DNA from: Providencia rustigianii DSM 4541
Lineage (GTDB): Bacteria; Pseudomonadota; Gammaproteobacteria; Enterobacterales; Enterobacteriaceae
Direction of reading: 5' to 3'
DNA length: 64,000 nucleotides
NCBI RefSeq assembly: GCF_000156395.1
Contig: NZ_GG703817.1
Span: 381,409-445,408, forward strand
The notes below the pieces were generated by a model. That model was not told where the DNA came from, did not search any database, and was given only the letters and a program-made list of their open reading frames with translations. This document shows, piece after piece, positions 37,816-47,341 of the stretch. Made by a program: the position numbers and the translations under genes. The stretch's first letter is position 1; each line of letters starts with the position of its first letter.

Positions 37816-38775
37816 TTAGCAGTAACCAAATGCCATTATTTTTTGGTAACGCTGAGTGAGCAATGAATCAATATCGAGTTGGCTTAGCTCCGCTAAATCC
37901 GCCAGTAATTGTTGTTTCAGATGTTGCGCAGCTAATTGATAATTACGATGTGCGCCGCCTAATGGTTCTGGAATAATTGTATCAATAATTGCCAACTCTT
38001 TTAATCTAGTCGCTGTCATTCCCATCGTTTCAGCCGCTATTTGGGCTTTTTGGGAATCTTTCCATAAAATAGATGCACAGCCTTCTGGTGATATTGCTGC
38101 ATAGGTACTGTATTGCAGCATATTAATTCTATCGCCAACCCCAATACCTAATGCGCCGCCTGAACAACCTTCCCCTGTGATCACGCAAATAATAGGCGTT
38201 TTTAAATGGGACATTTCCATAATATTTCTTGCGATAGCTTCAGCTTGACCCCGTTCCTCGGCGCCAACTCCCGGATATGCTCCCGCAGAATCAATAAAAA
38301 CCACCACAGGTAAATGAAATCGCTCCGCCATTTTCATTAATCGCAATGCTTTTCGGTATCCCTCTGGAGAAGGCATCCCAAAGTTTCTCATCACTTTTTC
38401 TTTGGTATCTCGCCCTTTTTGCTGCCCTAAAACCATTACGGGTTGTCCATCCAAACGAGCCAGTCCCCCCACAAGGGCTTTATCATCGGCAAATGCGCGA
38501 TCTCCAGCCAGCTCCTCAAATTCAGTAAAAATTAATGGAATATAATCAAGAAGATAGGGACGTAATGGATGCCTAGCCAATTGCACAATTTCCCATGCGC
38601 TCAATGATGAAAATATTTTTTTTGTTAATGAAACACTTTTTTCTTCAAGAAGTTGGATCTCTTCTTCAAGTTTTATTTCAGAAGCATGACTCTGTTGCTT
38701 GTATGCAACTAATGCATCAATTTTTTCATTGAGTTCAACAATCGGTTTTTCGAAAGCAAGAGAATGAATAGACAT
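37816..38775 (-). CDS. accA: Acetyl-CoA carboxylase carboxyltransferase alpha subunit (AccA), probable extra copy
   Basis: This 319-residue protein is homologous to AccA over its full length, the same length as E. coli AccA. AccA pairs with AccD to transfer the carboxyl group from biotin to acetyl-CoA for fatty-acid synthesis. Conserved parts include [65 protein letters not shown] and [19 protein letters not shown]. The usual FIDTPGAYPG reads [10 protein letters not shown]. The usual neighbours (dnaE, tilS, ldcC) are absent; a LysR gene follows and a GNAT gene precedes. This suggests a paralogue rather than the housekeeping gene, which I cannot prove from one window. The ATG at 38775 has AAGG 5 bases upstream. 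Confidence 0.85.
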   Translation of the reverse strand: MSIHSLAFEKPIVELNEKIDALVAYKQQSHASEIKLEEEIQLLEEKSVSLTKKIFSSLSAWEIVQLARHPLRPYLLDYIPLIFTEFEELAGDRAFADDKALVGGLARLDGQPVMVLGQQKGRDTKEKVMRNFGMPSPEGYRKALRLMKMAERFHLPVVVFIDSAGAYPGVGAEERGQAEAIARNIMEMSHLKTPIICVITGEGCSGGALGIGVGDRINMLQYSTYAAISPEGCASILWKDSQKAQIAAETMGMTATRLKELAIIDTIIPEPLGGAHRNYQLAAQHLKQQLLADLAELSQLDIDSLLTQRYQKIMAFGYC

Positions 38776-38881
38776 ACACACCTTAAAATTAATATATCAA
38801 TTTTAACAGTGTAAATAGAGAATCAATCCTATTCTATTGATAAAAATAGGATTGATTATTATCAATAATGGGATAATGCTA

Positions 38882-39406
38882 TTATTCGTTCAGATTTTTA
38901 CGTAACAATATCGAAATACTGCCATTCATAAAGACTTCTTTATCTTGAATATAACCTAATTTATCAGCAACTCTTAATGAACGACTATTTTTCGGATCAA
39001 TGAAACAGATGCTCTGTTGATGTTTTTTCTGAGATATTAGCCAAGATAACGCGGCTTGCATTGCTTCTGTTGCGTAGCCTTTTCCTTGGTATTCCGCCGC
39101 GATTACCCATCCAGCTTCTGGGATCCCTTTGATGGGTGGCTCTACCGTTCGGTGGAAATCTGCAAAACCCAGATCCCCCACATAGACGCCAGTATTTTTA
39201 TCTCTTACCGCCCAATAACCGAAGCCAAGTAACGGCCATAATCCCCCATAGGCGAGCATTCTCATCCACGATTCTCGCTCCGTGGAAGGCTTACCACCAA
39301 TATGTTGTACCATCGATGTGTTGGCCCATAACTGTGTCAAAGCAGTAAAATCACTCACTTCATGTTTTGACAAAATTAACCTGTCAGTTTCCAGTGTCGG
39401 GATCAA
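38882..39406 (-). CDS. GNAT acetyltransferase, RimJ/RimL type
   Basis: This protein of about 174 residues begins MIPTLETDRLILSKHEVSDFTAL, a standard RimJ/RimL-type start. It has the acetyl-CoA loop in EAGWVIAAEYQGKGYATEAMQAALSWL and the C-terminal NSRSLRVADKLGYI. I chose a TTG start at 39406 because AAGGAG lies 6 bases upstream. An ATG at 39448, which would overlap the end of amn, has no ribosome site. It follows amn directly and is probably co-transcribed. The acceptor is unknown. Confidence 0.82.
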   Translation of the reverse strand: MIPTLETDRLILSKHEVSDFTALTQLWANTSMVQHIGGKPSTERESWMRMLAYGGLWPLLGFGYWAVRDKNTGVYVGDLGFADFHRTVEPPIKGIPEAGWVIAAEYQGKGYATEAMQAALSWLISQKKHQQSICFIDPKNSRSLRVADKLGYIQDKEVFMNGSISILLRKNLNE

Positions 39407-39425
39407 TTGAGTCTCCTTACTTTCA

Positions 39426-40892
39426 TTACCTAAATGGTGGTTCATCAAATGTTCTTAATTTTCGAGAGTGTAACTTATCCCCCTCTTGTCTTAAGAGATC
39501 GATCGCACGAATACCAATTTGTAGATGTTCTGATATAGCTCCCTCATAGAAGCTATTCGCCTGCCCCGGTAACTTAATTTCACCATGAATTGGTTTATCA
39601 GAAACACATAACAACGTCCCATATGGTACGCGAAAACGGTATCCTTGAGCGGCAATAGTGGCGCTCTCCATATCGACAGCGACAGCACGGCTTAAACTAA
39701 AACGTCGAGCTGTCGCAAAGAAACGTAACTCCCAGTTTCTATCATCTGTAGTTACCACAGTTCCGGTACGTAAGCGCTGCTTAACTAACTCTCCGGGCAT
39801 ATTGCTTACTTGTTTAGTTGCGTCATATAACGCCCGTTGAACTTCAGCAATACTAGGAATCGGAATATCTGGTGGTAATACGTCATCTAGAATATGGTCA
39901 TCCCGTAGATATGCATGAGCTAAGACATAGTCACCAATTTTTTGGCTTTCTCTTAATCCACCACAGTGACCTATCATTAACCATGCATGAGGGCGTAATA
40001 CGGCTAAATGATCACAGATATTTTTTGCATTCGATGGACCAACACCAATATTAACAAGAGTAACACCAGCCCCATCTCGAGCAATCAGATGATATGCAGG
40101 CATTTGAAATTTTTTCCACGTTAAATCTGAGGTGGCTATTTGTGGGTCTGCATTTTCAGCTGTTAGATAATTATGACCTACACAGGATAAGGCAATATAG
40201 CGACTCTCCGGATCACAAATTTGCTCACATGCCCAGTTAACAAACTCGTCGACATACCGGTTATAGTTAGTAAATAAAATATATGGCTGAACGTGTTCTG
40301 GTGGTGTTCCTGTATAATGCTTTAGTCGAGCAAGGGAAAAATCAACCCGTAGAGCATCAAAATGGGAAAGTGGCATATCATCCGTGACATGATATAAGCC
40401 ATCGGTAATATCATCACTAATATGCGATAAATCAGTAATTGGGAAATGAGCGGCTAAGCTACTGCTCATGCTTCTATCGAGTATTAAGTCAGACCCATCA
40501 ATCACAAATGGATAAGGTATTTCAGTTTTAGAAGGACGAACTGCAAAGGAAACATCATAATCTTGCTGAAAAATTGTCAATTGCTCAACGAGATAAGCTC
40601 TAAATAAATCAGGTTGGGTAATTGTAATACTATAATCACCCTGCTTGACAAAGCGTGCATATGCGCGAGTTTTTTCACAATGGTCGACTTTACCAATCCA
40701 AGTAACACACAATTCTGGGTAGGCGAATAAACCATTTTCTCTCGCTTTTACATCTGGAATGGTTCCTTTTTCGATGTAGGTCGCGATTGCATTTCTTAAT
40801 GCTTCGATCGCATTTGAATAGAGTAATGAAAGTTTTTCTATGGTCTCTTCAATCGAGAGATTTTCATATTTTCGGTATTGTTCCAAAGACAC
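39426..40892 (-). CDS. amn: AMP nucleosidase
   Basis: This 488-residue AMP nucleosidase splits AMP into adenine and ribose 5-phosphate. It is closely similar to E. coli Amn (484 residues). The N-terminal regulatory domain includes YPFVIDGSDLILDRSMSSSLAAHFP. The catalytic half has VNIGVGPSNAKNICDHLAVLRPHAWLMIGHCGGLRESQKIGDY, AVDMESATIAAQGYRF and LCVSDKPIHGEIKLPGQAN. The GTG at 40892 was chosen because AAGGAG lies 6 bases upstream; a TTG two codons earlier abuts the ribosome site. A GNAT gene follows. Confidence 0.96.
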   Translation of the reverse strand: MSLEQYRKYENLSIEETIEKLSLLYSNAIEALRNAIATYIEKGTIPDVKARENGLFAYPELCVTWIGKVDHCEKTRAYARFVKQGDYSITITQPDLFRAYLVEQLTIFQQDYDVSFAVRPSKTEIPYPFVIDGSDLILDRSMSSSLAAHFPITDLSHISDDITDGLYHVTDDMPLSHFDALRVDFSLARLKHYTGTPPEHVQPYILFTNYNRYVDEFVNWACEQICDPESRYIALSCVGHNYLTAENADPQIATSDLTWKKFQMPAYHLIARDGAGVTLVNIGVGPSNAKNICDHLAVLRPHAWLMIGHCGGLRESQKIGDYVLAHAYLRDDHILDDVLPPDIPIPSIAEVQRALYDATKQVSNMPGELVKQRLRTGTVVTTDDRNWELRFFATARRFSLSRAVAVDMESATIAAQGYRFRVPYGTLLCVSDKPIHGEIKLPGQANSFYEGAISEHLQIGIRAIDLLRQEGDKLHSRKLRTFDEPPFR

Positions 40893-41214
40893 ACCCAACT
40901 CCTTATCAAATGACGTAATTTTGCTGGATCAGTGTATGTTATTCATTGTCTTCTCACAAGAAATTGCTTTTATCGTCTGATTATTTAATAGATTATCTTT
41001 CGCAATTTTTATTAATTAATATTTAGTTAAATTTACGTAATTAATTTTATAAGTATAAAAATTATTTTAAGAAAAAACTTATAGTCCATCACCATTAATT
41101 TATGATTAATTACTTATGCATTATATATTTTAAAGTGATTTCATATTACTAACAGTATATAAGTTTATTTTTATAAAAGCTGTTTCAATACTTTATAGGT
41201 ATTAAGGAAATTTA
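40893..41214. other. 322-base very AT-rich intergenic region
   Basis: It lies between the divergent amn and the MliC-like gene. The last 200 bases are almost entirely A and T and presumably include the MliC-gene promoter. No ORF or clear operator was seen. Confidence 0.5.
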
Positions 41215-41547
41215 ATGAAAAAAACACTTTTAATTTCATCTATCACTGCTTTATCTATTCTAGCAGCCTCTTCATCTGCATTCGCAGCTAAAACAGACAC
41301 CTACAATTGTGATGGACAAAAAATTAAGGTTTCTTTTCCTAATCAAGATACAGCAGTGATGCTTTATAGCGACGAATTAATTGTTATGAAAAGTAAGGAA
41401 GCCGCAAGCGGAGCTCGTTATGTGGGTGAGAACTTCCAGCTATGGAGTCATAAAGGCGGGTTAAATCTGGCAACTATTTCTGAAGATGATGCAGTCAATA
41501 ACCGTGTATCAGATGATAAAGGTCGTGATTGTAAACTGGTTAAGTAA
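41215..41547 (+). CDS. MliC-family lysozyme inhibitor, periplasmic
   Basis: This 110-residue protein has a signal peptide (cleavage after SSAFA, near residue 24) and no lipobox, so it is periplasmic. The mature domain fits the MliC/PliC C-type lysozyme-inhibitor fold: YNCDGQKIKVSF at the start, the hallmark SGARYVGENFQLWSHKGG loop, and a final Cys (RDCKLVK) that could form a disulfide with the first. MliC proteins insert the SGxxY loop into the lysozyme active site, protecting the wall from host lysozyme. E. coli MliC is a lipoprotein, so this soluble form differs. A terminator follows. Confidence 0.85.
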   Translation: MKKTLLISSITALSILAASSSAFAAKTDTYNCDGQKIKVSFPNQDTAVMLYSDELIVMKSKEAASGARYVGENFQLWSHKGGLNLATISEDDAVNNRVSDDKGRDCKLVK

Positions 41548-41566
41548 TTTAAATTAAGAATTAATG

Positions 41567-41603
41567 TACGGCATTAACTGTAATAGTCAATGCCGTATTT
41601 TTA
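41567..41603 (+). terminator. Rho-independent terminator
   Basis: A 9-bp stem, TACGGCATT / AATGCCGTA, is followed by TTTTTATTT, 20 bases after the MliC-like gene. Confidence 0.8.
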
Positions 41604-41785
41604 TTTAGAATAGCCAATACTAATTATTGGCCAGTAATTTTCTATAAAATTTAATTTGTTAGTTGAAATATGAAATTTTAGCACCATTGAAAAATAGGAG
41701 TAACTAAAAGTACGATTTACTATTCCACTAAATGAAAATTGTAATTAGGTCTCTCTATTGTTTTACCAACAACGGAGAACCTATT

Positions 41786-42244
41786 TTATAATGGCATTCT
41801 ATACTCAATAACCCCTGGTTTTTCTGCAACCCAATTATACAACTTTTGTCCTCGTAAATTGGTTTCTTGTGTATGCCAATATAAACGTCCACATTGATTT
41901 TGTTTGGCCTGATTATGAACAAATTCAATCAGCTGTTTTCCCACATGCCTTCCTCTAATTTCTGGCGTGACATAGAGGTCTTCTAAATAACAGAAATTAT
42001 TTTCTGCCCATGTTGAACGATGATATAAGTAATTCACAAAACCAACCACGTTATCCCCTTCCAATGCAACAGCACAGTACATCGGTTCATCTGCATTAAA
42101 AAAGCGTTCCCAGGCTTTTAATGTGATCTCTTCACTTAAATCAACGTTATAGAATTTTTGATATTCCAACCAATAAACTAACCATTGTGGGTAATGTTCT
42201 TGAGATACAAATTCAACTGTTACTGGTAATGTTGCACTATTCAT
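41786..42244 (-). CDS. GNAT acetyltransferase
   Basis: This 152-residue GNAT protein has the diamine-acetyltransferase-like layout. It begins NSATLPVTVEFVSQEHYPQWLVYW and has CYLEDLYVTPEIRGRHVGKQLIEFVHNQAKQNQCGRLYWHTQETNLRGQKLY, with the acetyl-CoA loop RGRHVGKQL. The ATG at 42244 is chosen because AAGG lies 6 bases upstream; an ATG at 42268 is possible. It is divergent from a MocR-type regulator gene (42349), which probably controls it. The acceptor is likely an amine or amino acid, by analogy. Confidence 0.87.
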   Translation of the reverse strand: MNSATLPVTVEFVSQEHYPQWLVYWLEYQKFYNVDLSEEITLKAWERFFNADEPMYCAVALEGDNVVGFVNYLYHRSTWAENNFCYLEDLYVTPEIRGRHVGKQLIEFVHNQAKQNQCGRLYWHTQETNLRGQKLYNWVAEKPGVIEYRMPL

Positions 42245-42348
42245 AATAACCCTTCCATTTGTAGACATATTACATAATGGGGCTATAGTACTTAGCTATC
42301 TGGTACTTCATAAGATACACTTTTGTTATTTATTTAGGATCCACTTTA

Positions 42349-43836
42349 ATGCGCCGAAAACAGCAAGCTCAATTTCCGCTTTTATTGATTGAAAAAGGGC
42401 GAATTAATGAAGGGGTATACCATACCATTCGGAATGCAATTCTAGATGGCAGAATTATTGCGGGAATTAAATTACCTTCCACGCGCGCCCTCGCAGAAAT
42501 GATGTCAATTTCTCGCAACTCTGTGATTGCTGGTTTTGATCGTTTAGTGGATGAAGGCTATCTTTATACTAAATCAGGGTCTGGGACCTATGTATCCGCA
42601 CAAATTCCGGATGAGCTAGTACGCACAACAAGTCAACCACAAGTGGACGATTCACCAGAAAATCATGCGGTTTTTCTTAACCCCATAATAAATGATTTAG
42701 ATCACCTATGGGAACAATCTCGCCCTAATACCGATAAACATCAGGTATTTAATATAGGTATTGGTTGTGTAGACCAATTTCCTCATGACCTTTGGGGACG
42801 TCTATTAGGTCGAGTTTGGCGTAAATCAAAACTGGCTATTACCCACTATAATCACCCTGATGGTTATGCTCCGTTAAAAAAACTACTTGTAGATTATGTG
42901 CGTTCAACCCGAGGAGTACACTGTACAGAAAAACAAATTATTATTGTTAATGGTACCCAGCAAGCTATCAATTTAGTTGCTAAAGTATTATTAAAACAGA
43001 AAGATAAAGTTTGGCTTGATGACCCCGGATATGACAGCGCCCGGGCAATATTTACTGCAGCTGGCGCCTCAATTGCCCCAATTCCATCCGATGATGAAGG
43101 AATGGATATCGCCTATGGAGCCAAGAATCATGGGGATGCTAAGCTGATTTATACCACACCATCCCATCAATTTCCTTTAGGCATTACGTTAAGTTTATCT
43201 CGCAGATTAGCGTTATTAGATTGGGCACAACAAAACAATGCATGGATATTTGAAGACGACTACAACAGTGAATTTCGTTTTCTCTCTAAACCGATCCAAG
43301 CTTTGCAAGGATTAGATAACCACCAGAGGGTTATTTACGCTGGTACATTTTCAAAAATGATGTATCCAGGATTTAGGTTGGGATTTTTAATTGTTCCAGA
43401 AAATCTGAGTGCAGCATTTACTATGATGAAGTACTACAGCGATAGTCATTGTAGTTATTTAGAACAAGCAGCCTTAGCCCAATTTATTCAAGAAGGTCAT
43501 TACGCACGTCATATTCGAAAAATTCGTAAAATATGCCATGAACGGCAAAATGCTTTCTGCCAACATATTCAATTATATGTTCCTCATTTATTTGATGTGC
43601 AAATGACTGATTCTGGTATCCATACAGTTTGCTGGATAAAACAAGGTTATAGTTTGGATATTATCCTAAAACAGTGTCGAGAGCTCAATTTTGGTGCCCA
43701 ACCTTTGTCTCGCTACTGTATTAATAGCCCAAATAATAATGCAATTCTGTTTGGCTATGCGGCGCATACTGAACAAGATATCATCCAGAGTATTCAAGAT
43801 TTAAGTCAAAAGCTGTTGAAGATATACCCAAGATAA
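42349..43836 (+). CDS. MocR/PdxR-family regulator (GntR HTH fused to aminotransferase fold)
   Basis: This 495-residue fusion has an N-terminal GntR winged helix (residues 1-90: VYHTIRNAILDGRIIAGIKLPSTRALAEMMSISRNSVIAGFDRLVDEGYLYTKSGSGTYV). The rest is a class I aminotransferase-like domain. The PLP lysine region is VIYAGTFSKMMYPGFRLGFLIVP, and the phosphate and pyridine contacts lie in IIIVNGTQQAINLVAKVL and VWLDDPGYDSARAIF. MocR regulators bind PLP as effector. It is divergent from the GNAT gene at 41786-42244, its likely target. Confidence 0.92.
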   Translation: MRRKQQAQFPLLLIEKGRINEGVYHTIRNAILDGRIIAGIKLPSTRALAEMMSISRNSVIAGFDRLVDEGYLYTKSGSGTYVSAQIPDELVRTTSQPQVDDSPENHAVFLNPIINDLDHLWEQSRPNTDKHQVFNIGIGCVDQFPHDLWGRLLGRVWRKSKLAITHYNHPDGYAPLKKLLVDYVRSTRGVHCTEKQIIIVNGTQQAINLVAKVLLKQKDKVWLDDPGYDSARAIFTAAGASIAPIPSDDEGMDIAYGAKNHGDAKLIYTTPSHQFPLGITLSLSRRLALLDWAQQNNAWIFEDDYNSEFRFLSKPIQALQGLDNHQRVIYAGTFSKMMYPGFRLGFLIVPENLSAAFTMMKYYSDSHCSYLEQAALAQFIQEGHYARHIRKIRKICHERQNAFCQHIQLYVPHLFDVQMTDSGIHTVCWIKQGYSLDIILKQCRELNFGAQPLSRYCINSPNNNAILFGYAAHTEQDIIQSIQDLSQKLLKIYPR

Positions 43837-43934
43837 ACAGAAGTAATTTTCGCCCTCATTCTGATTGCTGCTAAGAACGAACAGCTTATAAGATAACTTT
43901 AATGCACACTTTATCACCATATTGAGGTTATCTT

Positions 43935-44516
43935 ATGACAAGAATAAATTACCCGTCAGAACTTGAGGTTGGAGATATTATTTTCACCAGTATTGGCACT
44001 GAGTTATTTCGTCAAATAGCCTCCGCATCACTGTGCTGGAGCAACCATGTCGGTATGATTATTGGGCATAATGGCGAAGATTACTTAATCGCTGAAAGCC
44101 GAGTTCCGCTGTCAACAACTACGACACTATCACGCTTTATCGCTCGCTCAGCTGAGCATCGTTATGGTGTTCGTCGCTTATCGACACATCTTGATGAACA
44201 CCAAAAACAGGCGCTTATTGATGAAGTTCCTTCAAGATTAAATAAGTTCTATCATACGGGGTTTAATTACGATTCATCTCGTCAATTTTGCTCAAAATTT
44301 GTCTTCGATATATATCAATCTGCCCTGTCCATTCAGATCGGAGAAATCGAGACATTTCATACATTATTGTCCAAAAATCCCGATGCAAAACTTAATTTTT
44401 GGAAACTTTGGTTTATAGGCTCTATTCCGTGGGAACGTACAACGGTGACTCCCGCAAGCCTATGGCAACACCCCGAGTTATCACTCATTTATCGCAGTCA
44501 TGATGATATTCACTAA
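43935..44516 (+). CDS. yebB: YebB-like permuted NlpC/P60 (YiiX/YebB) family protein
   Basis: This 193-residue protein is closely similar to E. coli YebB (200 residues), of the permuted papain-like NlpC/P60 superfamily. The candidate catalytic His is H38 in [27 protein letters not shown], and the Cys is C119 in [14 protein letters not shown]; the His-before-Cys order marks the permuted subgroup. There is no signal peptide. The role is unknown; the fold is shared with peptidases and amidases acting on peptidoglycan or lipids. It is monocistronic with a terminator. Confidence 0.92.
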   Translation: MTRINYPSELEVGDIIFTSIGTELFRQIASASLCWSNHVGMIIGHNGEDYLIAESRVPLSTTTTLSRFIARSAEHRYGVRRLSTHLDEHQKQALIDEVPSRLNKFYHTGFNYDSSRQFCSKFVFDIYQSALSIQIGEIETFHTLLSKNPDAKLNFWKLWFIGSIPWERTTVTPASLWQHPELSLIYRSHDDIH

Positions 44517-44556
44517 GCCAGATTAGTCGATTGATTGATTATTCCCTCACGCTATT

Positions 44557-44581
44557 AGCCCCATTAAAGTGGGGCTTTATC
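44557..44581 (+). terminator. Rho-independent terminator after yebB
   Basis: A 7-bp stem, AGCCCCA / TGGGGCT, with a 6-base loop is followed by TTAT, 41 bases after the yebB stop. Confidence 0.7.
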
Positions 44582-44754
44582 TATCATTTCAAGACTTTTA
44601 GGAGCAACTTCAGCTGTATACTTGTCATTTCTTTTGACTCTCTTCATCTGTCACCATACCCTCCTTAGCACAAATGATTTTTAGTCTCTTATTTGCTTGC
44701 TCAAAGGGCTGACTGGATGAGCAAAATTTAGTGAAATAATTAGAGGGAAACTCA

Positions 44755-45051
44755 ATGGCAAATCAATTTAGAGAAAAACAAGTTCCTTTAATGTTATTGG
44801 TTTCTTATGGTGATTCGTCTCCGAGCAGTAGCAACCTAGGCAGTTCTAGTGGAGGAAACAAAATGGAGTCAAGATTAAGTAGCCTTGAAAATGATATGAA
44901 AGCAATCAAAACTGATGTGGCGGTAATTAAATCAAATTATCTAACAATCAGTGATTTACATAAAGAGCTTGGTTCTCAAACCAAATGGATTGTTGGCATT
45001 ATTCTTGCAGCTTCAGGTATTAGCTTAGCAATTGCGAAATTGATTTTTTAA
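44755..45051 (+). CDS. Small coiled-coil membrane protein with two possible starts
   Basis: This protein of up to 98 residues has a serine/glycine-rich leader (residues 14-35), then a coiled coil (ESRLSSLENDMKAIKTDVAVIK, about 37-70) and one C-terminal transmembrane helix (WIVGIILAASGISLAIAKLIF). The shape resembles XhlA-type phage hemolysin or holin-accessory proteins, without identifiable homology. Two starts have excellent ribosome sites: ATG 44755 (GAGGG, 7-base spacing) and ATG 44863 (GGAGG, 7-base spacing), giving 98- and 62-residue forms. No phage genes adjoin it. Function unknown. Confidence 0.7.
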   Translation: MANQFREKQVPLMLLVSYGDSSPSSSNLGSSSGGNKMESRLSSLENDMKAIKTDVAVIKSNYLTISDLHKELGSQTKWIVGIILAASGISLAIAKLIF

Positions 45052-45094
45052 GTGTCAACAAGTAGGCATAAATTAATCTTTTGAAATTTAATAT

Positions 45095-45121
45095 AAAAAG
45101 GCACCCCTTGAGTGCCTTTTT
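45095..45121. terminator. Bidirectional terminator between small membrane protein and mesD
   Basis: A 10-bp stem, AAAAAGGCAC / GTGCCTTTTT, with a 7-base loop gives U-tracts on both strands. It terminates the small membrane gene and mesD, which converge here. Confidence 0.85.
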
Positions 45122-45142
45122 AGTCGCTAACTCTTTGCTAGT

Positions 45143-46174
45143 TTATTTCGTTGAGAGTTCTCTACGAATGATCTCTGCTCCTGCGCTTAAGGCATTGAGT
45201 TTACCTCTCGCTACCTGATGAGATAAAGGAGCCATGCCACAGTTGGTCGAAGGATAAAGCTTATCTGCATCAACAAACTGAAGCGCTTTCCGCAATGTAT
45301 CCGCGACTTCCTCGGGTGTTTCTATAGTATGGCTTGCCACATCAATAGCCCCAACCATCACTTTTTTTCCTCGAATCAATTCAAGCAGGTCCATAGGAAC
45401 GTGCGAGTTGTGACACTCCAGCGAAATTATATCAATATTAGAAGTTTGTAGCTTAGGGAAAGCCTCTTCGTATTGCCTCCACTCCGTTCCCAAAGTTTTC
45501 TTCCAATCGGTATTAGCCTTAATGCCATACCCATAGCAGATATGCACCGCAGTTTCACATTTAAGCCCTTCAATCGCCCTTTCTAATGTGGCGATCCCCC
45601 AATCATTCACTTCATCGAAAAAAACATTAAACGCGGGTTCATCAAACTGGATAATATCGACACCTGCTGCCTCTAATTCTTTGGCTTCCTGATTGAGAAT
45701 TTTGGCAAACTCCCAAGCAAGTTTCTCACGGCTTTTATAGTGATTATCATAAAGTGTATCGATCATTGTCATTGGGCCGGGCAAAGCCCATTTAATAGGC
45801 TGATTAGTTAGCTGTCGCAAAAATTTAGCATCTTCCACAAATACGGGCCTTTGACGAGCTACTGCCCCAACAACTGTAGGTACACTTGCATCATAGCGGT
45901 CACGAATTTTAACGACCTGACGCTTCTCAAAATCAACGCCACTAAGGTGTTCAATAAATGTTGTCACAAAATGTTGTCGTGTTTGCTCACCATCGCTGAC
46001 GATATCAATACCGGCTCGTAACTGATCGTCCAGAGATAAACGCAAAGCATCTTGTTTACCTTGGATTAATTCTTCATTTTGTAACTTCCACGGAGACCAA
46101 AGTGTTTCAGGTTGTGCAAGCCAAGATGGTTTAGGTAAACTGCCAGCTGTCGATGTAGGTAATAATTTTTTCAT
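45143..46174 (-). CDS. mesD: Core methionine synthase MesD (MetE C-terminal-like)
   Basis: This 343-residue protein corresponds to the zinc-binding catalytic half of cobalamin-independent methionine synthase. It starts LPTSTAGSLPKPSWLAQPETLW and has SDGEQTRQHFVTTFIEHLSGVDF, LPGPMTMIDTLYD and IIQFDEPAFN. Zinc ligands are visible as the His/Cys in VHICYGYG, Glu/Cys in ISLECHNSH and Cys in STNCGMAPL. The N-terminal half of full MetE is absent. It follows mesX by 27 bases on the same strand. The pairing with a DUF1852 gene identifies it as MesD, whose methylation of homocysteine requires MesX and oxygen rather than folate. It ends at a bidirectional terminator. Confidence 0.92.
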   Translation of the reverse strand: MKKLLPTSTAGSLPKPSWLAQPETLWSPWKLQNEELIQGKQDALRLSLDDQLRAGIDIVSDGEQTRQHFVTTFIEHLSGVDFEKRQVVKIRDRYDASVPTVVGAVARQRPVFVEDAKFLRQLTNQPIKWALPGPMTMIDTLYDNHYKSREKLAWEFAKILNQEAKELEAAGVDIIQFDEPAFNVFFDEVNDWGIATLERAIEGLKCETAVHICYGYGIKANTDWKKTLGTEWRQYEEAFPKLQTSNIDIISLECHNSHVPMDLLELIRGKKVMVGAIDVASHTIETPEEVADTLRKALQFVDADKLYPSTNCGMAPLSHQVARGKLNALSAGAEIIRRELSTK

Positions 46175-46201
46175 AATAAATGACCTTTTATTTTTAGTTA
46201 A

Positions 46202-47179
46202 TTAGTGTGTGTAGTTAGCAGACCATTGATCAAGAATATTCTTATAGGGCTTAATGAAGTACTCTTCAGTAAATTTCCCCTGCTCAATAGCCAACTGGCT
46301 ACGCTCTTCTCGGTCATAAACAATTTTTGTTAATGAGTAATCTTGCTGATTCAGGCTTGGCTGATAACATTCACCTGCCACAGAATTTGCATTATAAATC
46401 TCAGGTCGATAAATCTTTTGGAAAGTCTCCATCGTACTTATCGTACTAATAAGCTCAATATTCGTGTAATCATTCAGTAGGTCACCTTTAAAATAAAAAG
46501 CCAAGGGAGCCGCACTATTTTGAGGCATAAAATAACGCACTTGCAGCCCCATTTTTTTAAAATATTGGTCGGTCAAGGAAGTGCCTTTCTGTTGGTACTC
46601 TATGCCTAATGTCGGGTGTTGGTTTCCTGTCCGATAATAAACATCTTTATTTGAAACGCTTAAACATATTATTGGTGATTTATTAAAGTTTTCTTTGTAT
46701 TCATTTGAATTCACAAAATATTTAAATATATTGCCATGCAGATCACCAAAATTATCTGGAATGCTAAAGTTAGGTTGATTTTTATTATGATCTAACAGCA
46801 ATACACTAAAATCATAATCTCGCACGTAAGAGGAGAAATTATTACCTACAACACCCTCAATACGCTGGTTTGTTTTTTGATCAATAATATTGGTTTTTAA
46901 TATTTCAATTACAGGGAATGTATGACCCTGATTTTCAATCTTCATTGAAACAGAAATGATTTCAAGTTCTACTGAGTAACGATCACCTTTAGGATTATCC
47001 CAATACGCAAGTGAATTAAAACGATTATTAATCATCATCAACGTATTTTTTAAGTTCGTCTGGCGGTCTTTTCCTCTAGCTAAATTAGCAAAGTTGGTCG
47101 TTATACGAGTATTTTTAGAGGGGTTATAATTTTCATCAAAAAGACTGCTCTTAATCGTAAATGTAAAGTCTCTGTTCAT
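46202..47179 (-). CDS. mesX: DUF1852 protein MesX, partner of MesD
   Basis: This 325-residue DUF1852 protein starts MNRDFTFTIKSSLFDENYNPS. Strongly conserved segments include RITTNFANLARG, YWDNPKGDRYSVELEIISV, VVGNNFSSYVRDYDFSVLLLDHN, RTGNQHPTLGIEYQQ and MGLQVRYFMPQNSAAPLAFYFKGDLLNDYTN. MesX is thought to act with oxygen and supply or activate the methyl donor for MesD. The ATG at 47179 matches the family N-terminus; ORF continuation to 47263 is probably untranslated. The pair is likely transcribed from upstream of 47263, where a MetR-type box lies. Confidence 0.92.
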   Translation of the reverse strand: MNRDFTFTIKSSLFDENYNPSKNTRITTNFANLARGKDRQTNLKNTLMMINNRFNSLAYWDNPKGDRYSVELEIISVSMKIENQGHTFPVIEILKTNIIDQKTNQRIEGVVGNNFSSYVRDYDFSVLLLDHNKNQPNFSIPDNFGDLHGNIFKYFVNSNEYKENFNKSPIICLSVSNKDVYYRTGNQHPTLGIEYQQKGTSLTDQYFKKMGLQVRYFMPQNSAAPLAFYFKGDLLNDYTNIELISTISTMETFQKIYRPEIYNANSVAGECYQPSLNQQDYSLTKIVYDREERSQLAIEQGKFTEEYFIKPYKNILDQWSANYTH

Positions 47180-47341
47180 CGTGGTTTTATTTCCTAAGCA
47201 CTGATATGAAAATTTTATTCGCCCCTTGATTGCCGAGAATTTTCTCGTCATCTCATTTACCAATCTTCATATTCTCAATAAGTTATGAACCATTAATGCC
47301 AGAGCCTTTCGATGAGTTAAAGCGACTTAATTTCATTAGAA

